From Sordariomycetes sp. S80-01Y (Eukaryota > Ascomycota > Sordariomycetes): DNA of 64,000 nucleotides. Shown in pieces: positions 22,319 through 33,866 of this stretch; the first letter of the stretch is position 1, and the number at the start of each line of letters is the position of its first letter. The translations under genes were made by a program, and so were the position numbers. The notes under the pieces are model-generated. The model ran no database searches. It worked only from the letters and a program-made list of their open reading frames with translations, and was not told the origin of the DNA. The DNA is taken from positions 744,001-808,000 of the forward strand of contig JAXQJY010000025.1 of the NCBI GenBank assembly GCA_037042185.1, in the 5' to 3' direction.

Positions 22319-24472
22319 ATGGCCGGCCAAACCATCCTTCTCGAGAACAGCACCACGCGCGTTGGCGTTCGTGTCGACGACGAGGGCTTGCCCGTCCTTG
22401 ACTTTATACTGCCAGCCGGCAAGCAGCAGGAGCCCTCAAAGTCCAAGCACTTCAAGGATGCCTCGCTTCCCTTGGTTGAGCTCCAGCTTAGCGGCGAGGG
22501 CAACCGCAGCCACAAGAGCTCCAAGTCTTTGATGGGAAGCTACGTCGCCACGCGCCTCAAGTACAAGTCCCACAAGGAGCACTCAGATGCGAAGCTCAAG
22601 TCGAAGACCCTCGACGTTGAGGTCCACGACGAGCAGACGAAAGTCACAGCAACGGCCCACCTCACCGTCTTTGAAGGACAGAGCTTCGTTCGTTCCCAGG
22701 TCACAGTCCGCAACGATGCTTCGGCAGACGTCGTGCTGTACCAAGCCCCATCGATAGTCATTGGTGGCCTGGGGCGCTCGGCAGAGTGGTGGAATGACTA
22801 CCAGATCTCGTGGAGCAACAGCAGTTGGTTCAGGGAGGCCCAGTGGGTTACCCGCGATCTCCCAGAAGTCGGTATCGACAACTACGGCACGCTGGGTCAC
22901 TTCCAGCCGGAAGGCATCTCTGGCCTTGACTGCTCCATGCACACCTTCTCCCTCAGCAACCACAGCACCTTCAGCACCCAAAGGTATCTTCCGATGGGGA
23001 TGCTGAAGAAGAGAGACCAGTCCGAGACGTGGCTGTGGCAGATCGAGAACAACGGTTCATGGGCGTGGGAGATGGGTGACTGGAGGGACAACATCTACGT
23101 CGCCCTATCTGGCCCCAACAACAACGACCACGACTTCCGCCAGCGTCTCGCGCCAGGCAGCAGTTTCACCACAATTCCCGTCTCGATTGCTCACATCTAC
23201 GGCGATGAACAAGAGGCCTTCGGTGCCTTGACCCAGTACCGTCGACACACCCGCCGCAAGCACGCCGACAACGAGAACCTACCGATCATCTTCAACGACT
23301 ACATGAACTGCCTGATGGGCGACCCCACTGACGAGAAGATCCTGGCCCTGGTTGATCCTGTCGCCAAGTCTGGCGCCGACTTCTTCGTCATTGACTGCGG
23401 GTGGTACGCCGACGACAGCAATTGGTGGGATGATGTCGGCGAGTGGTTGCCTTCTAAGCGTCGCTTCCCCATGGGCTTCGACAAGCTTCTCGGCAAGATT
23501 CGCGAAGCCGGTCTCAGGCCTGGACTCTGGCTGGAGCCCGAGGTCATCGGTGTCCGCAACGTCATGGCCGGAAAGCTGCCGCGCGAGTGCTTCTTTGAGC
23601 GTGACGGCCATCGCATCACCGAAAAGGGGCGGTACCAGCTCGACTTCCGTCATCCTGAAGTCATCAAGCACCTCAACGAGGTCGTGGATCGCTGCGTCAA
23701 GGAGTACGGTGCCGGCTACTTCAAGTTCGATTACAACATCGAGGTCACGCAGGGGACCGACATCAACTGTTCCAGCTCGGGATCTGGACAGCTTGAGCAC
23801 CAGCGCGCCTATCTCGACTGGGTCAACAAGATCTTCGATCGCTTCCCTGACCTAGTCATTGAGAGCTGCTCCAGCGGTGCCCAGCGCATGGACTACGCCA
23901 TGCTCAACGTGCACCCTCTGCAGTCCACGAGTGATCAGCAGTACCCTGAGCTCTACGCCGCCATCTCCGTCGGCGTGCCGACTGCCGTCACTCCTGAGCA
24001 GAGCGCTAGCTGGGCTTACCCACAGCCAGACTGGACGGACGAGATGAACGCTCTCACCGTGGTCAACTCCATCCTCGGCCGCATACATCTTTCGGGAAGG
24101 CTGGACATTATGAAGCCTGCACAGCTCGACATCGTTTACGACGGCATTAAGGTGTACAAGGACATCCGCGGAGACATCCCGCACGCCCTGCCCTTCTGGC
24201 CCTTGGGCATGCCGGCCTGGCACGACGACTGGCTCGCGCTCGGCCTCAACGCCGCGGCCAAGGACACGCTGTACATCTCGGTCTGGCGTCGCGGCGGCTC
24301 GAGGAAGTGCTCGCTGCCCATTGCGCCGTTCAAGGGCAAGAAGGGCGTCAAGGCGCAGGTCCTCTACCCTGCAAAGTTCGAGTCCAAGGTCAGCTGGGAT
24401 GACGCCAGCTCGACGCTGCAGGTTGAGCTGCCTGAGACGACCTGCGCACGCCTGGTCCGACTCCAGCTCTGA
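22319..24472 (+). CDS. GH36 alpha-galactosidase, intracellular
   Basis: Intronless, 717 aa from the ATG in CAACATGGCC at 22319; an in-frame ATG at 22262 would add 19 residues that do not form a good signal peptide. The N-terminal beta-supersandwich includes WWNDYQISW and FRSQ-type strands. The catalytic barrel carries FFVIDCGWYADDS, LWLEPEV, and the nucleophile motif YFKFDYN. Further on come ESCSSGAQRMDYAM and the acid/base region QSTSDQQYPE. The CSSG form, rather than CSGGG, places it with fungal GH36 enzymes. It removes terminal alpha-galactose from melibiose, raffinose or similar sugars. Lacking a secretion signal, it should act on imported substrate, which fits the neighbouring MFS transporter and regulator. 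Codon use is strongly C/G-ending, suggesting good expression. Confidence 0.93.
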   Translation: MAGQTILLENSTTRVGVRVDDEGLPVLDFILPAGKQQEPSKSKHFKDASLPLVELQLSGEGNRSHKSSKSLMGSYVATRLKYKSHKEHSDAKLKSKTLDVEVHDEQTKVTATAHLTVFEGQSFVRSQVTVRNDASADVVLYQAPSIVIGGLGRSAEWWNDYQISWSNSSWFREAQWVTRDLPEVGIDNYGTLGHFQPEGISGLDCSMHTFSLSNHSTFSTQRYLPMGMLKKRDQSETWLWQIENNGSWAWEMGDWRDNIYVALSGPNNNDHDFRQRLAPGSSFTTIPVSIAHIYGDEQEAFGALTQYRRHTRRKHADNENLPIIFNDYMNCLMGDPTDEKILALVDPVAKSGADFFVIDCGWYADDSNWWDDVGEWLPSKRRFPMGFDKLLGKIREAGLRPGLWLEPEVIGVRNVMAGKLPRECFFERDGHRITEKGRYQLDFRHPEVIKHLNEVVDRCVKEYGAGYFKFDYNIEVTQGTDINCSSSGSGQLEHQRAYLDWVNKIFDRFPDLVIESCSSGAQRMDYAMLNVHPLQSTSDQQYPELYAAISVGVPTAVTPEQSASWAYPQPDWTDEMNALTVVNSILGRIHLSGRLDIMKPAQLDIVYDGIKVYKDIRGDIPHALPFWPLGMPAWHDDWLALGLNAAAKDTLYISVWRRGGSRKCSLPIAPFKGKKGVKAQVLYPAKFESKVSWDDASSTLQVELPETTCARLVRLQL

Positions 24473-24726
24473 GAATTCATGTTTTAGAGTTGGTAAATAT
24501 GGGAAAGGGATGTTTACGTAGTACATAGAGATAGACGAATCGACTTTGACGGCATGGCATGATTCAACTTGAGGCACAACCCTTCCCTTGAAAGCGCTGG
24601 CAATGATGACCATATCAGAATTATGAATTGACCGTGTATTGAAGGTTAAAAAGTTGAGTCTTCATAAAGCAAGTCTAATGGCGCTCGCCGATCGAGAACC
24701 TCCTTTCCAGGCATAGACTCCCCTCC

Positions 24727-26231
24727 TTAAAATCGCGAGATATCCCTGCCGAAGATCCAGGTGATTACCCAGTACACCGGGATCAGGATCTTGTTCCTGA
24801 TGCTCATGCTCTTGGTCAGGTACGCCGTCCTCCACAGAATCCACGCCGCCCGGCCCTTGAGCTCGTCGGCGCTGCTCTGGTGGATGGCCCGCCAGCTGCC
24901 GAGGTACGCCATGGTGCCCAGGTTCTTGAACTTGAACGGCTTCGCGCCGACGTCACCCTTGTTGAGGCGACGGCCGAGGTGCACCGCCTGCTGGGACGCG
25001 ACCTGCGCCGTGGCCGGGTAGCCCGCGCCGGGGATGACGGCGCAGTCGCCGATGGCGTAGACATCCGGCAGGCTGGTCGTCGCGGCGCCCTCTTGGCCGC
25101 TGCTCATCTGCACGCGGAGGTGCTCGTCCGTGATGATGCCACCAGTCTTCTGGTCCTTGGCCATCCTGCCGAGGCCGGCTATCGTCTTGTCCTCGAGGTT
25201 CTTGACGAGTGGGTTCTGCATGAGCCCCGTGCTCCAGACCACGATGCCGGCTCCCACCTCCTCCGGCTCCTCCTTCATGCGTATCATGAGGTGGTCCCCA
25301 TCCCGCCGTATACGCTCCAGGTGATGCTCGGTCTTGACCTTGATGCCCTGCCTCCGGAACATCTCGGTGGCGTAGCTGGCCAGGTTCTGATCGAACATGG
25401 GCAGCACCTTTGGCGCAATGTCGTAGATGGTGATGGCCACAAAGTCCATCAGACTAGGATAGAGCTCGCTTAGGTCATCGTGGATGAGGTCGTGAAGCTC
25501 GGCCGCGAACTCGATGCCCGTTGGGCCGCCACCCACGATGGCGAAGTGCAGCAACTTCCTCCTCTCGTCGTCAGACGTCGTTGGGAGGGCAGCCTTCTCA
25601 AAGGCCTGCAGGACCTTCAGCCGGATAACCCTCGCATCGCCGATATCTCTCAGGAAGCAGGCGTTCTCCGTGACGCCCTCCACTCCGAAGGTCTGGCTGA
25701 AACATCCGACGGAGAGAACCAGCTTGTCGTACGGGACTTCGTAGTGCGTGGTCTGCCCCGGGTGGTCGAGCACGTCGGTGCGCGCCGCGACGTCGTCCCT
25801 GGTGTTGGGCTCGACCCTGATGACCTTGCGCTCGAAATCCACGTCCCGCACCCACGCCTGGTGGAACTCGGCCAGGCCCAGGCGCCGCACCGGCTCGATG
25901 GCGGCGCGGAACTCGAGGGTGCCTACGGACGTGGAGGCGAGAAGGGGCGTGAAGACGAAGTGTGAGCGCGGCGAGATGAGGATGCGCGACGAGGTCTTGG
26001 GGTTCAGCGTCCTGGCGAGGGCGTAGCCCGCCCATCCCGAGCCGAGGACGACGACTCTCTCCTTACCGTCCTTTTGAGACTCTGGTGCTGTGAGCTTGTG
26101 ACACTGTCGTCGGGCTGGGGACTTGGCTTACCCTGTAGAGCCGTGCTCGCCCATCGTTGCTGGCTTTGATTCACGAGCCTGAGGCAGTGTTTTGAGAGCG
26201 ACCTCGGTTGTATCCTCGCCGGAGTCGGCAT
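24727..26231 (-). CDS. Alternative (type II) NADH:ubiquinone oxidoreductase, mitochondrial
   Basis: Two exons, complement(24727..26087, 26132..26231), 486 aa. The N-terminus MPTPARIQPRSLSKHCLRL is Arg/Ser-rich without acidic residues, a typical mitochondrial presequence. The spliced second exon opens KERVVVLGSGWAGYALARTL, the FAD-binding Rossmann fold. NADH binding is at AIVGGGPTGIEFAAELHDL, then VVWSTGLMQNPLV and the second FAD contact YAIGDCAVIPGAGYPATAQVASQQ near the quinone site. The C-terminal membrane-associated region contains the conserved AYLGSWRAI. No EF-hand insert is visible. It transfers electrons from NADH to ubiquinone without pumping protons, bypassing complex I. Matrix-facing or external topology cannot be decided from sequence. 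It is divergent from the thiamine gene. Confidence 0.92.
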
Positions 26232-27109
26232 GCTGGAACGCTTATATGCTTCAGTGAGTGAGTGAGGATGGTAGCAGATGTGCTGTTGGAACGTAGGATA
26301 ATGCGAGTTGGAACGACTGGTATTTGCAACAGCTTGTGATGTCACTCGCAACTCATGATGACAGAGCCGCACACAGCGGACGGCCCCTTTTATCGGAAAC
26401 TACACCCGAGCAATAAAATTCCCAGTAGTCACGATTAGACTCATCTTGGCTGACGATAATCCTCCGGGATGACGTCCGGTCGCAGTCTCTGCTCTTCCGG
26501 CCTGAGGCTCAAGGGATCGACCCGGAGCGCCGGGAGAAGGGATCCACCTTTCCGGAGTCCGCGGACAGTCCGCTGAGTCCGAATTCGAGGTCAGGCTCTC
26601 CCGCCACCGGGACCCCTGGAAGCTCGGCGAGTACGAGACATCGGGAGTTGCGCTGTGTCTCGCACAGCTTGAGGCCATCCAGGCCTTTAACTTGGAGCAT
26701 GGGCGTTGGCGATGAGACAGTGCGTTGATGGTGCTCCCGGACCCGATGAGGTCATGCCGGGTCTTTAACGCAAGGCGACATTAAGATGTGGGCAAATATG
26801 ACGAGGGACCAGAACAGCAGACGACCTTTTGTGCGTTGTACGTGGAGGATATCCTGGTGGAATCTGAGGAAAAGGTCAACGAGCCTTCAACTATGATATT
26901 TGCTCCCGAATACTCAATTTCTCACCAACCCTATCTCGAAAAACTCGAGTGGCAGCAGTGAGAGATTTTGCACCATTCTGTCACTGACAGCCCCTCGTCC
27001 ACTGCTAGCAAATCTGCTCCGACCACCGGGCATCCCAAGCAGCTTCACTCACACACTAACTCACCCATATCCCTCCAGCTCGTCTGTCTTTCTCTCACAT
27101 CCAGCCACG
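26232..27109. promoter_or_regulatory. Divergent promoter of NADH dehydrogenase and thiamine synthase
   Basis: Intergenic, 878 bp. The 60 bp before the thiamine gene's ATG are CT-rich (ctcgtctgtctttctctcac), a common fungal 5'UTR context. I looked for a thiamine pyrophosphate riboswitch here and did not find its conserved core. Confidence 0.45.
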
Positions 27110-28738
27110 ATGCCAGCTCCGCCCGTGGACTACTCGGTCTACCTCGTCACCGACTCGACCCCCGCCATCCTCGGCGATGCCGACCTCTGCGCCGTCGTAG
27201 AGTCGTCCCTCCGCGGCGGCGTCACCCTCGTGCAGTACCGCGACAAGCACAGCGAGCGCTCCGTCGTGGTCGAAACTGCGAGGAAGCTGCACGCCATCAC
27301 CAAAAGATATGGAGTGCCGCTGCTGATCAACGACTATGTGGACGTCGCCGCCGAGGTGGGGGTCGAGGGCGTGCACATCGGTCAGGATGACATGGGTGGG
27401 TGCCCCTGAACCCCTTTTTACTCTCCGCAGCGGAAGTCGCCTGACCGTGTGCCAGCATTTGAGGAGGCAAAGAAGCTCCTCGGAAATGACAGGATCATCG
27501 GTGTGACTGCCTCCTCAAAGGAAGAAGCCCTCAGGGCAGCCCAGTCCGGCGCAACCTACTTGGGTATCGGCACCGTTTATGCCACTGCCACCAAGAAGGA
27601 CACAAAGTCCATCATCGGCACGACGGGCGTGTCTTCGATTCTGAGTCACCTGCACGCATCCGGCCACGGGGACATCCCAACCGTGTGCATTGGCGGGGTG
27701 AACGCTTCCAACGCCAAGGAGGTCATGACCCAGTCCGCCTCGTCAAAGAAGAGCCTTGACGGTGTCGCAGTCGTCAGCGCAATAGTCGCGGCCAAGAACC
27801 CAGCCCAGGCGGCGAGGGAGATATCAGGACGAGTCTCAAGCGCCAAGGTCCCGGATGTCGTCAAGGCCATTGGAGAAAAGAGCCCGTTGTCGCATAACAT
27901 GACAAACCTGGTGGTGCAGAACTTCGCGGCCAACGTCGCCCTCGCTGTGGGGGCGAGTCCCATCATGGCCAACTATGGCGAGGAGGCCAAGGATCTGGCC
28001 AAACTGGGCGGTGCTCTGGTTATCAACATGGGGACCGTCACTCCCGAAGGGTTGGAGAACTACGTCAAAGCTTTGAAGGCGTACAACGAGGCCGACCGTC
28101 CCGTGATCCTCGATCCAGTCGGGTAAGTTACCCTTTGAGATACATCCTTGCAATAGGCATTAGCTGACAGAAGTCCCAGTGCGGGAGCCACCGCCGTCCG
28201 TCGCTCCGCAGTCAAGACGCTCCTCTCCGCAGGCCGCTTCACCGTCATCAAAGGCAACGAGGGCGAGCTCCAAACCCTCGCCGGCTCTTCCCTCGTGCAG
28301 AAGGGCGTCGACTCCTCGCACACGCTCACTCCCGCCCAGCGCTGCACCCTCGCCGCCACCATCGCCCGCACGCATTCCTGCGTCGCCCTGCTCACCGGCG
28401 CGACGGATGTCGTGTCGGACGGCAAGCGCACCTTCACGATGGACAACGGCCACGAGCTCCTGGGCATGATCACCGGTACGGGATGCACGCTCGGCACCAC
28501 CGTCAGCGCTGCGGTGGCGGCGTACCCGTCAGACAGGCTCATCGCTACCGTGGCGGCGACGTGCTTGTTCGGGGTTGCGGCTGAGATGGCCGCCGAGAGA
28601 CAGGAGGTCCGGGGCCCGGGGACGTTTGTCCCGACGTTCCTGGACGAGCTATATCTGTTGAGGAAGGCGAGCATGGAGGGGGACATGAGGTGGCTGACCA
28701 TGGTCAAAGTCAAAGCCGTCGAGGTGGAAGACCCATGA
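27110..28738 (+). CDS. THI6: Bifunctional thiamine-phosphate pyrophosphorylase / hydroxyethylthiazole kinase
   Basis: Three exons (27110..27395, 27456..28122, 28180..28738), 503 aa. The N-terminal half is ThiE-like: YLVTDS, GGVTLVQYRDK, VHIGQDDMAFEEA (restored by splicing), and GIGTVYATATKKDTKS. It joins hydroxymethylpyrimidine diphosphate to thiazole phosphate. From about residue 225 it is ThiM-like: KSPLSHNMTNLVVQNFAAN, the spliced DPVGAGATAVRRS, TVIKGNEGEL, and the ATP-site GTGCTLGT with the conserved Cys ~420. It phosphorylates hydroxyethylthiazole. This domain order matches yeast THI6. The start is the first ATG after the CT-rich leader, in CCACGATGCC. It has no targeting sequence, so it is cytosolic. 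Confidence 0.95.
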
Positions 28739-29260
28739 TGGACTGGGCGCAGACAGGGCGACGGAGCACAGCAGGTATCTTTAGATGTATTCAGATTCGG
28801 GACATATCGAAGAAGAATTGATCCCGTTCCTCGTCGGAACCACTTTGATCGTCACGTCCTTGCCGTTCTCTCAACATCGGTTCTAAGTATCCCATGTTCA
28901 TCCTGTCCGAGCACTCCGATGACTAGATGAGTTCCTCTCGTCTTTCCCACCCTCTCTGTCCAAGCATTTCGATCAAACGCCCTCTTCTGTCTCTCAACCC
29001 ACCCTTTAGCCTACTCGAGGCGACTGTAGTACTCCAAGCACCCCAGTCCTCACGGTAGATACTGGTTAAGTCAGCGACTAATCACCAGCTACATTAGCCC
29101 GAGCTTCTGAGGATAGAGGAGTGCAGGACTCAAGGATCAGGTTCTGGGCTTTGTGGGATGGAAATCGAAGCTGACGGCTGCCCTGGACGAAAAACGACCT
29201 GGTTTCTTTTTGGAGTAACACCGGTGCAATACGCAGCTTGCGATCGGCCCGCCCGTTGAT
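28739..29260. other. Intergenic between convergent genes
   Basis: About 520 bp between the 3' ends of the thiamine gene and a leftward regulator. I see no gene, RNA or repeat here; it should hold both terminators. Confidence 0.5.
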
Positions 29261-31158
29261 TCAGATCTGAGGAACATCCCAGTTCGTGGGGTCTCCCGTC
29301 CCATTCCACATCGCGTCAATCACGAAGTCTTTCCACCCCGCCGCCCCCAGGTCATCTGCCACTGACAGCCCGAACAGACCAGTCTGGTTGTCGAAAGTCT
29401 GGCTGTCAGCCTTGGTGTCTGCCAAGGCTCTGGCCATTTCAGCCCTGATCTTGACCCTCAGACCTGCGCATAGCTTCAGCAGCCCTTCGATGGGGTCAGG
29501 CCTGCCGTCGTCGACCTGCGCTGCCGAGAAGGTACCAGCCTTTCTCCTCTCCACTAGCCGGCCCAGATGTCGGACCAGATCGTCCATGACCGTGGTGAAG
29601 TTGATCTCCTGGTTAATCTGCTCCAGGTTCCATCCAGGTAGTCGCAAAGTGACCAGCCGCACGCCGGTGATCAATGCGTAGGACAAGTCAGAGCCGTGCA
29701 GGCACAGAAACTTGAGGTTGTCCAGATCATCCCATATGTATTTCCGCACATGGAATATCGAGTGTAGAGAACGAGCACAAGACCACAGCAGACGCAGACG
29801 GTCGGTTAGAGCCATGGTGGAGGTGTTGTGATGTCGGTCAGAGATGGCCCATTCCGTGAGGAGAACGTGGGCAATGGCAATGTGGTTCACCAGCATTGGG
29901 TTGTCAGCTAGCTCTGGCGGGAGCGATGCCTGCAGCGACGCAAGTTGATCCTGGAAGGACTGCACTACGATGGTCATGGGCAACTGCATGGCTTGCTGAT
30001 CTGGCTCCATGGCTACCGTCAAGGAGATGGTCTGGGCCAATTGCTGCACTCGTACAAGTTTGACAAGAAACTCGTCTGACTCGAGTTGCTTGGCTTGCTC
30101 GAGGATGGTGCAGCATTTGTCGAGGTAGATGGTGTTCATCAAGACCTCTGTCCTCTTATTTGTAGTGAAAACGCTAGAAAAGTCAGCTCAACACTTTTGA
30201 CGAATGCAAATGCAAAGCTCACAGGGTGTTGACGTAGTACGTCCCAGCATAAGCCCTCAGATGATCCAGATTCCTCTCCGATGCCGACGCATGTCCGCCT
30301 AGACCCAGACTCAGGCACAGGCTCCTTGCCAGGAACAACAAGTTGGTCAACCTTGAGTTTTGCAACGCGTGGTGGAACCACGCCACAAGGAGCTGCATCG
30401 CCTGCAGGATGTCGAGCCCGTGCTCACCCTCAACCATGGCGGCGTGGCTGATCTCGGCCAGCAATTCCTCACCGAGCTTCATGTTCCGCGCGCCGTCGAG
30501 GAATGTGCCTACCATCATGATGGCTTTCCACAGAAAAGGCCTTGCCTGTTTCAGCTCTGCTGACTCAAGATCTGGCACGACGACGAAGGGGAACAGCTTT
30601 TCCAGCTTGTCCTTGTACGTGCCGAGAAGGATCTCCGCTTCAGCTCCAAGAGGCCATAGTGATTCCCAAGATTTTCTCCTCGTTGACTCGACCGACTCCT
30701 TGGTCGGCCAGGGCGAGGTTTCCTGTTCAGGGGGAAAGATATGACCCATCATTAACTCTACCTTTCTCGAGGTTTTGTTCCGGTCTTCCGAAAAGAACGA
30801 CTTATCGGCAGCACCCTCAGTATTCTCAACAGAGGGTGCTGGCGAGACGAGACTCGCTCTGCCAGTCGAAGCCAGATTCGGGTTGCCACCCTCAAGCTCA
30901 CTCAAACGCTTCTCCAGCTCGGCCACCCTCGAGCGTTTAGCATGGCTCTTCGGCCTAGGCGGCGCTGGGGCGCGAGAGCCGCAGGTCTTACTCAAGCGGT
31001 GACATCTAACACCTGTCAGCCGGGGCGCAAATATGGGAAAGGCGATTTATGAACCTCTCGCATCGACCATCCGCCTCGGAAGGCCCAGGTATGCACCGAG
31101 CTTTGGCTTTTGCGCAGGTGGTGCAGGCCAATGGCCGCTTCTCACCGACTCTACTCAT
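29261..31158 (-). CDS. Zn2Cys6 transcription factor (Leu3-like type)
   Basis: Three exons, complement(29261..30173, 30223..31005, 31055..31158), 599 aa. The first 104 nt exon supplies C-TT-C-AKAKAR-C-x10-C-ER-C, and splicing completes HRLSKT-C followed by the basic RAPAPPRPK. This style, with CERCHRL and the proline-basic linker, is frequent in fungal Leu3-like factors. A coiled coil follows (RVAELEKRLSELEGG), the usual dimerisation element. The central domain includes FPFVVVPDL, RARPFLWKAIMMVGTF-like sequence, SLCLSLGLGGHASASERNL and the spliced YYVNTLVFTTNKR. The first donor (GTTCAT) is weak, but only this join restores the cluster. Targets are unknown; neither neighbour (thiamine, heme) is a compelling partner. 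Confidence 0.83.
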
Positions 31159-31968
31159 CCTCGAATAGGAAATGATTTCGCGAGGGTGGTATTAGCTGTT
31201 GCACAGTTTCCTGCAGGATCTGATGAAGCTGGTCCACTCAGCAAATAACAATATGCAAGACCTTCAGGACTGATTGGGAGAAAAGGCAAGTCATTGTTCT
31301 ACATCTTCGCTCTTGGGGAGCTTCCATATTGGTAACGAGGATGGAGCGGGAACGGAGACCAGGAGAGTCGAGCCGTTCCTCCGTCGGAGGCGGAGGAAGG
31401 AGCGGATGCGTACTTGGACACGGGGACGGAAGCAGGAGGGTCTATAATAATCCGGGAGTCCGGCCGATTAATCCGCCCCGTCAAGTTACGACGCCGGCGT
31501 GCCACATTCGAACCATGCCTGTTTCGGCACATGTCGAAGCGTAATGTCGGATACTCGCCCATCCGTGCCGCCAGTTGCGGTGAGATTCATCGAAGACAGT
31601 CAAGCTCGATTTTCTAGGTCTGGCTGAAGGCACCCGACGCCTGGCTGAGCCCCAGGGGGAGATGATTTCTGCTGCGTACTCGCACTTGGGGGTTGCGGGG
31701 ATGGAGGGAAAGCGTGCAGAGGAGTCAGCTCAGTAAGACAGAAACACTTTCAAAATCAAAGTTGTGGCAGTGGTCCGCTTCGAGCGCGGCCGAATAATTT
31801 TATTCAGTGCCAGATCAGCTCAAAGCTGTGAATGTTTGTTATCAAAGATTGCTCAGGAGAGCTCGAGACAGAAGGTAAATCAGGGCGACCGCCCGCTTCC
31901 CCGCGATCGTGGCAAACGTGGTCTGGAGGATCGTCGCCTGGCTGCAGTGCTAGCGACTTGACAAGGGT
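31159..31968. other. Intergenic, 810 bp
   Basis: Upstream of the leftward regulator and downstream of 5-aminolevulinate synthase. GGA/CGG-rich stretches around 31339-31440 (tccgtcggaggcggaggaagg) stand out as possible regulatory sequence. No coding signal. Confidence 0.4.
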
Positions 31969-33866
31969 CTAAGCCGCAGCGCTGACGGTGCGGGCGGACG
32001 CGCCGCCAATCTCACGCTCCAGAAGTGCCTCGGTCAAGCTGCTGTTGGCCCGCTGACCTCCAGTGGCCTTGATCTCCTTGGCGGCCTGCTCAATGCCCAG
32101 CTGTCTATCCGTCCACAAGGGCTCAACCTCACCGGTGCCCTGCTCCCCAACACCTATGAAGCCACCCTCGGCAGCCCAGTCGGAGGTGCGCTTGATTCCA
32201 AGTCTGTTCCAGATCTCCTCCACAGCCTGGACGAGCTCCTCACGGTACTCCTTGGTGTGGCCGGGAGTCGGGGTGATGCGGAGCCGTTCCTGGCCGACTG
32301 GAACAGTCGGATAATTGATGGACTGAACGTAGATCTGGTAATCCTGGAGTAGCATGTCCGAGGCAGCCTTTGCAAGCTCAGCGTTGCCAACGAGGATTGG
32401 AACAATGTGAGACGGGTTCGGAATGACCGGGATGTCGCGAGAGTTCAGTTCCTCCTTGACAGCCCTGGTGTGCAGCTGCTGCAGCCTCCTGTCGCCATCG
32501 TGCTCCATCTGGTAGTCAATTGAAGCCTTGGCTCCAGCCATCGTGGCAGGAGGCAAAGAGGTGGTGAAGATGAATCCAGGAGCAAGCGATCGTATCATAT
32601 CCACCAGCTTCGAGCTTCCGGCAATGTAGCCACCGACGCAGCCATACGCCTTGCCCAAAGTTCCAGTGATGATATCAATACGGTCCATGATCGTTCCACG
32701 GGGCATACCCTCCTTGTGTGCCTCCCAGTCCAAGTGCTCTGCGACACCAGCTCCAGATGGTCCGTACATGCCAACGGCATGCACTTCATCGAGGAAAGTG
32801 ATGGCGCCGTACTTGTCCGCGAGATCACAAATTTCCTCAATCGGCCCAATTGAGCCGCACATACTGTAAACCGACTCGAAAGCGATAATCTTGGGGCAGT
32901 GCAGCGGCAATGCTGCCAGCTTCGCCTCAAGGTCCGCCACATCGTTGTGCTTGAAAACCACCTTCTTCGTTCCAGAGTGTCGGATGCCCTGGATCATCGA
33001 CGCGTGGTTCAGGCTGTCAGAAAGAATCACGCACTCGGGCAACTTGCTTCCCAAAGTTGCCAAAGTTGCATCGTTGGCCACGTAGCAGGAGCTAAACACC
33101 AACGCCGACTCCTTGGCATGCAACTTGGCAAGGGTCCCCTCTAACTCCACAGCGTGCTTGTTGTGTCCGGAGATGTTTCGCGTTCCGCCAGCACCGGCAC
33201 CGTACTCCTCAAGAGTCTCGTGCATCTTGTTCAGAACGCGGGAGTTGCGGCCCATGCCGAGGTAGTCGTTGGCGCACCAGACCGTGACACGGTCCTCCTT
33301 GTTCGTCATGTGGGCGCGGGGGAAGTCCTTGGCGAGACGGTTGATGTTGTTGAAATAGCGGTACGACTTGTCCTTGTGCTTCTTGTCGAGCTCGTTGTTG
33401 TAGAATGCTTCGTAGTTAAACTTGGAGGCGTTCTGGCACTCGTCGGCGGCGGAAAGCGGGGAGGTCGTCTTGCGGGCGTGAACGCCGGAGGCTCGGCCTA
33501 CCATGGTCAGTACATTACTTTCAAGAGGCTCTCACGCAGATGAGACCTACCGGCTTCCTTGCCCTGGAAGACAGGGGAGTCAACAGCCCTGGCCTCGTTG
33601 TTGGCGCTGGTGTGAATCCTGGCCTTGTTCGAGGCGTGACGGATAGCGGCGGCAGCGCCAAATTTGCCAGTGGCTGTCTGAACAGCCATGGCCTTGCCCA
33701 TGACGGGGCAGCGATGAGCAAGCAGCTGAAGCTTGGACATGGTGCCACCGCAGGGCGACGCCTTGGGCACAGGTCGCGCGGTCGTGGAGAGGGCGCGCAG
33801 AGTGGCGGGGGAGGCCGTCTTGAGGAAGGGGCACATGGCCTTGGACTGGCGGATGATGGAGTCCAT
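31969..33866 (-). CDS. HEM1: 5-aminolevulinate synthase, mitochondrial
   Basis: Two exons, complement(31969..33497, 33551..33866), 614 aa. First enzyme of heme synthesis: condenses glycine and succinyl-CoA in the mitochondrial matrix using pyridoxal phosphate. The first ~110 residues are a basic, Ser/Ala-rich presequence with two Cys-Pro heme regulatory motifs (MCPFLK and RCPVMGK), where heme is known to inhibit import or activity. The catalytic core has [46 protein letters not shown] and the PLP-lysine motif TGTLGKAYG (Lys ~388). The C-terminal alpha-oxoamine synthase ending [12 protein letters not shown] is intact. The start may instead be the ATG at 33872, two codons upstream. Confidence 0.96.

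Noticed and set aside
23279-24613. Long minus-strand frames antisense to the alpha-galactosidase
   Set aside because: They mirror the strong third-position C/G bias of the real gene on the other strand; no motifs.
26700-27109. Thiamine pyrophosphate riboswitch upstream of the thiamine gene
   Set aside because: The conserved CTGAGA core and its partner segment are not present; fungal TPP riboswitches are mainly in THI4 and NMT1-type genes.
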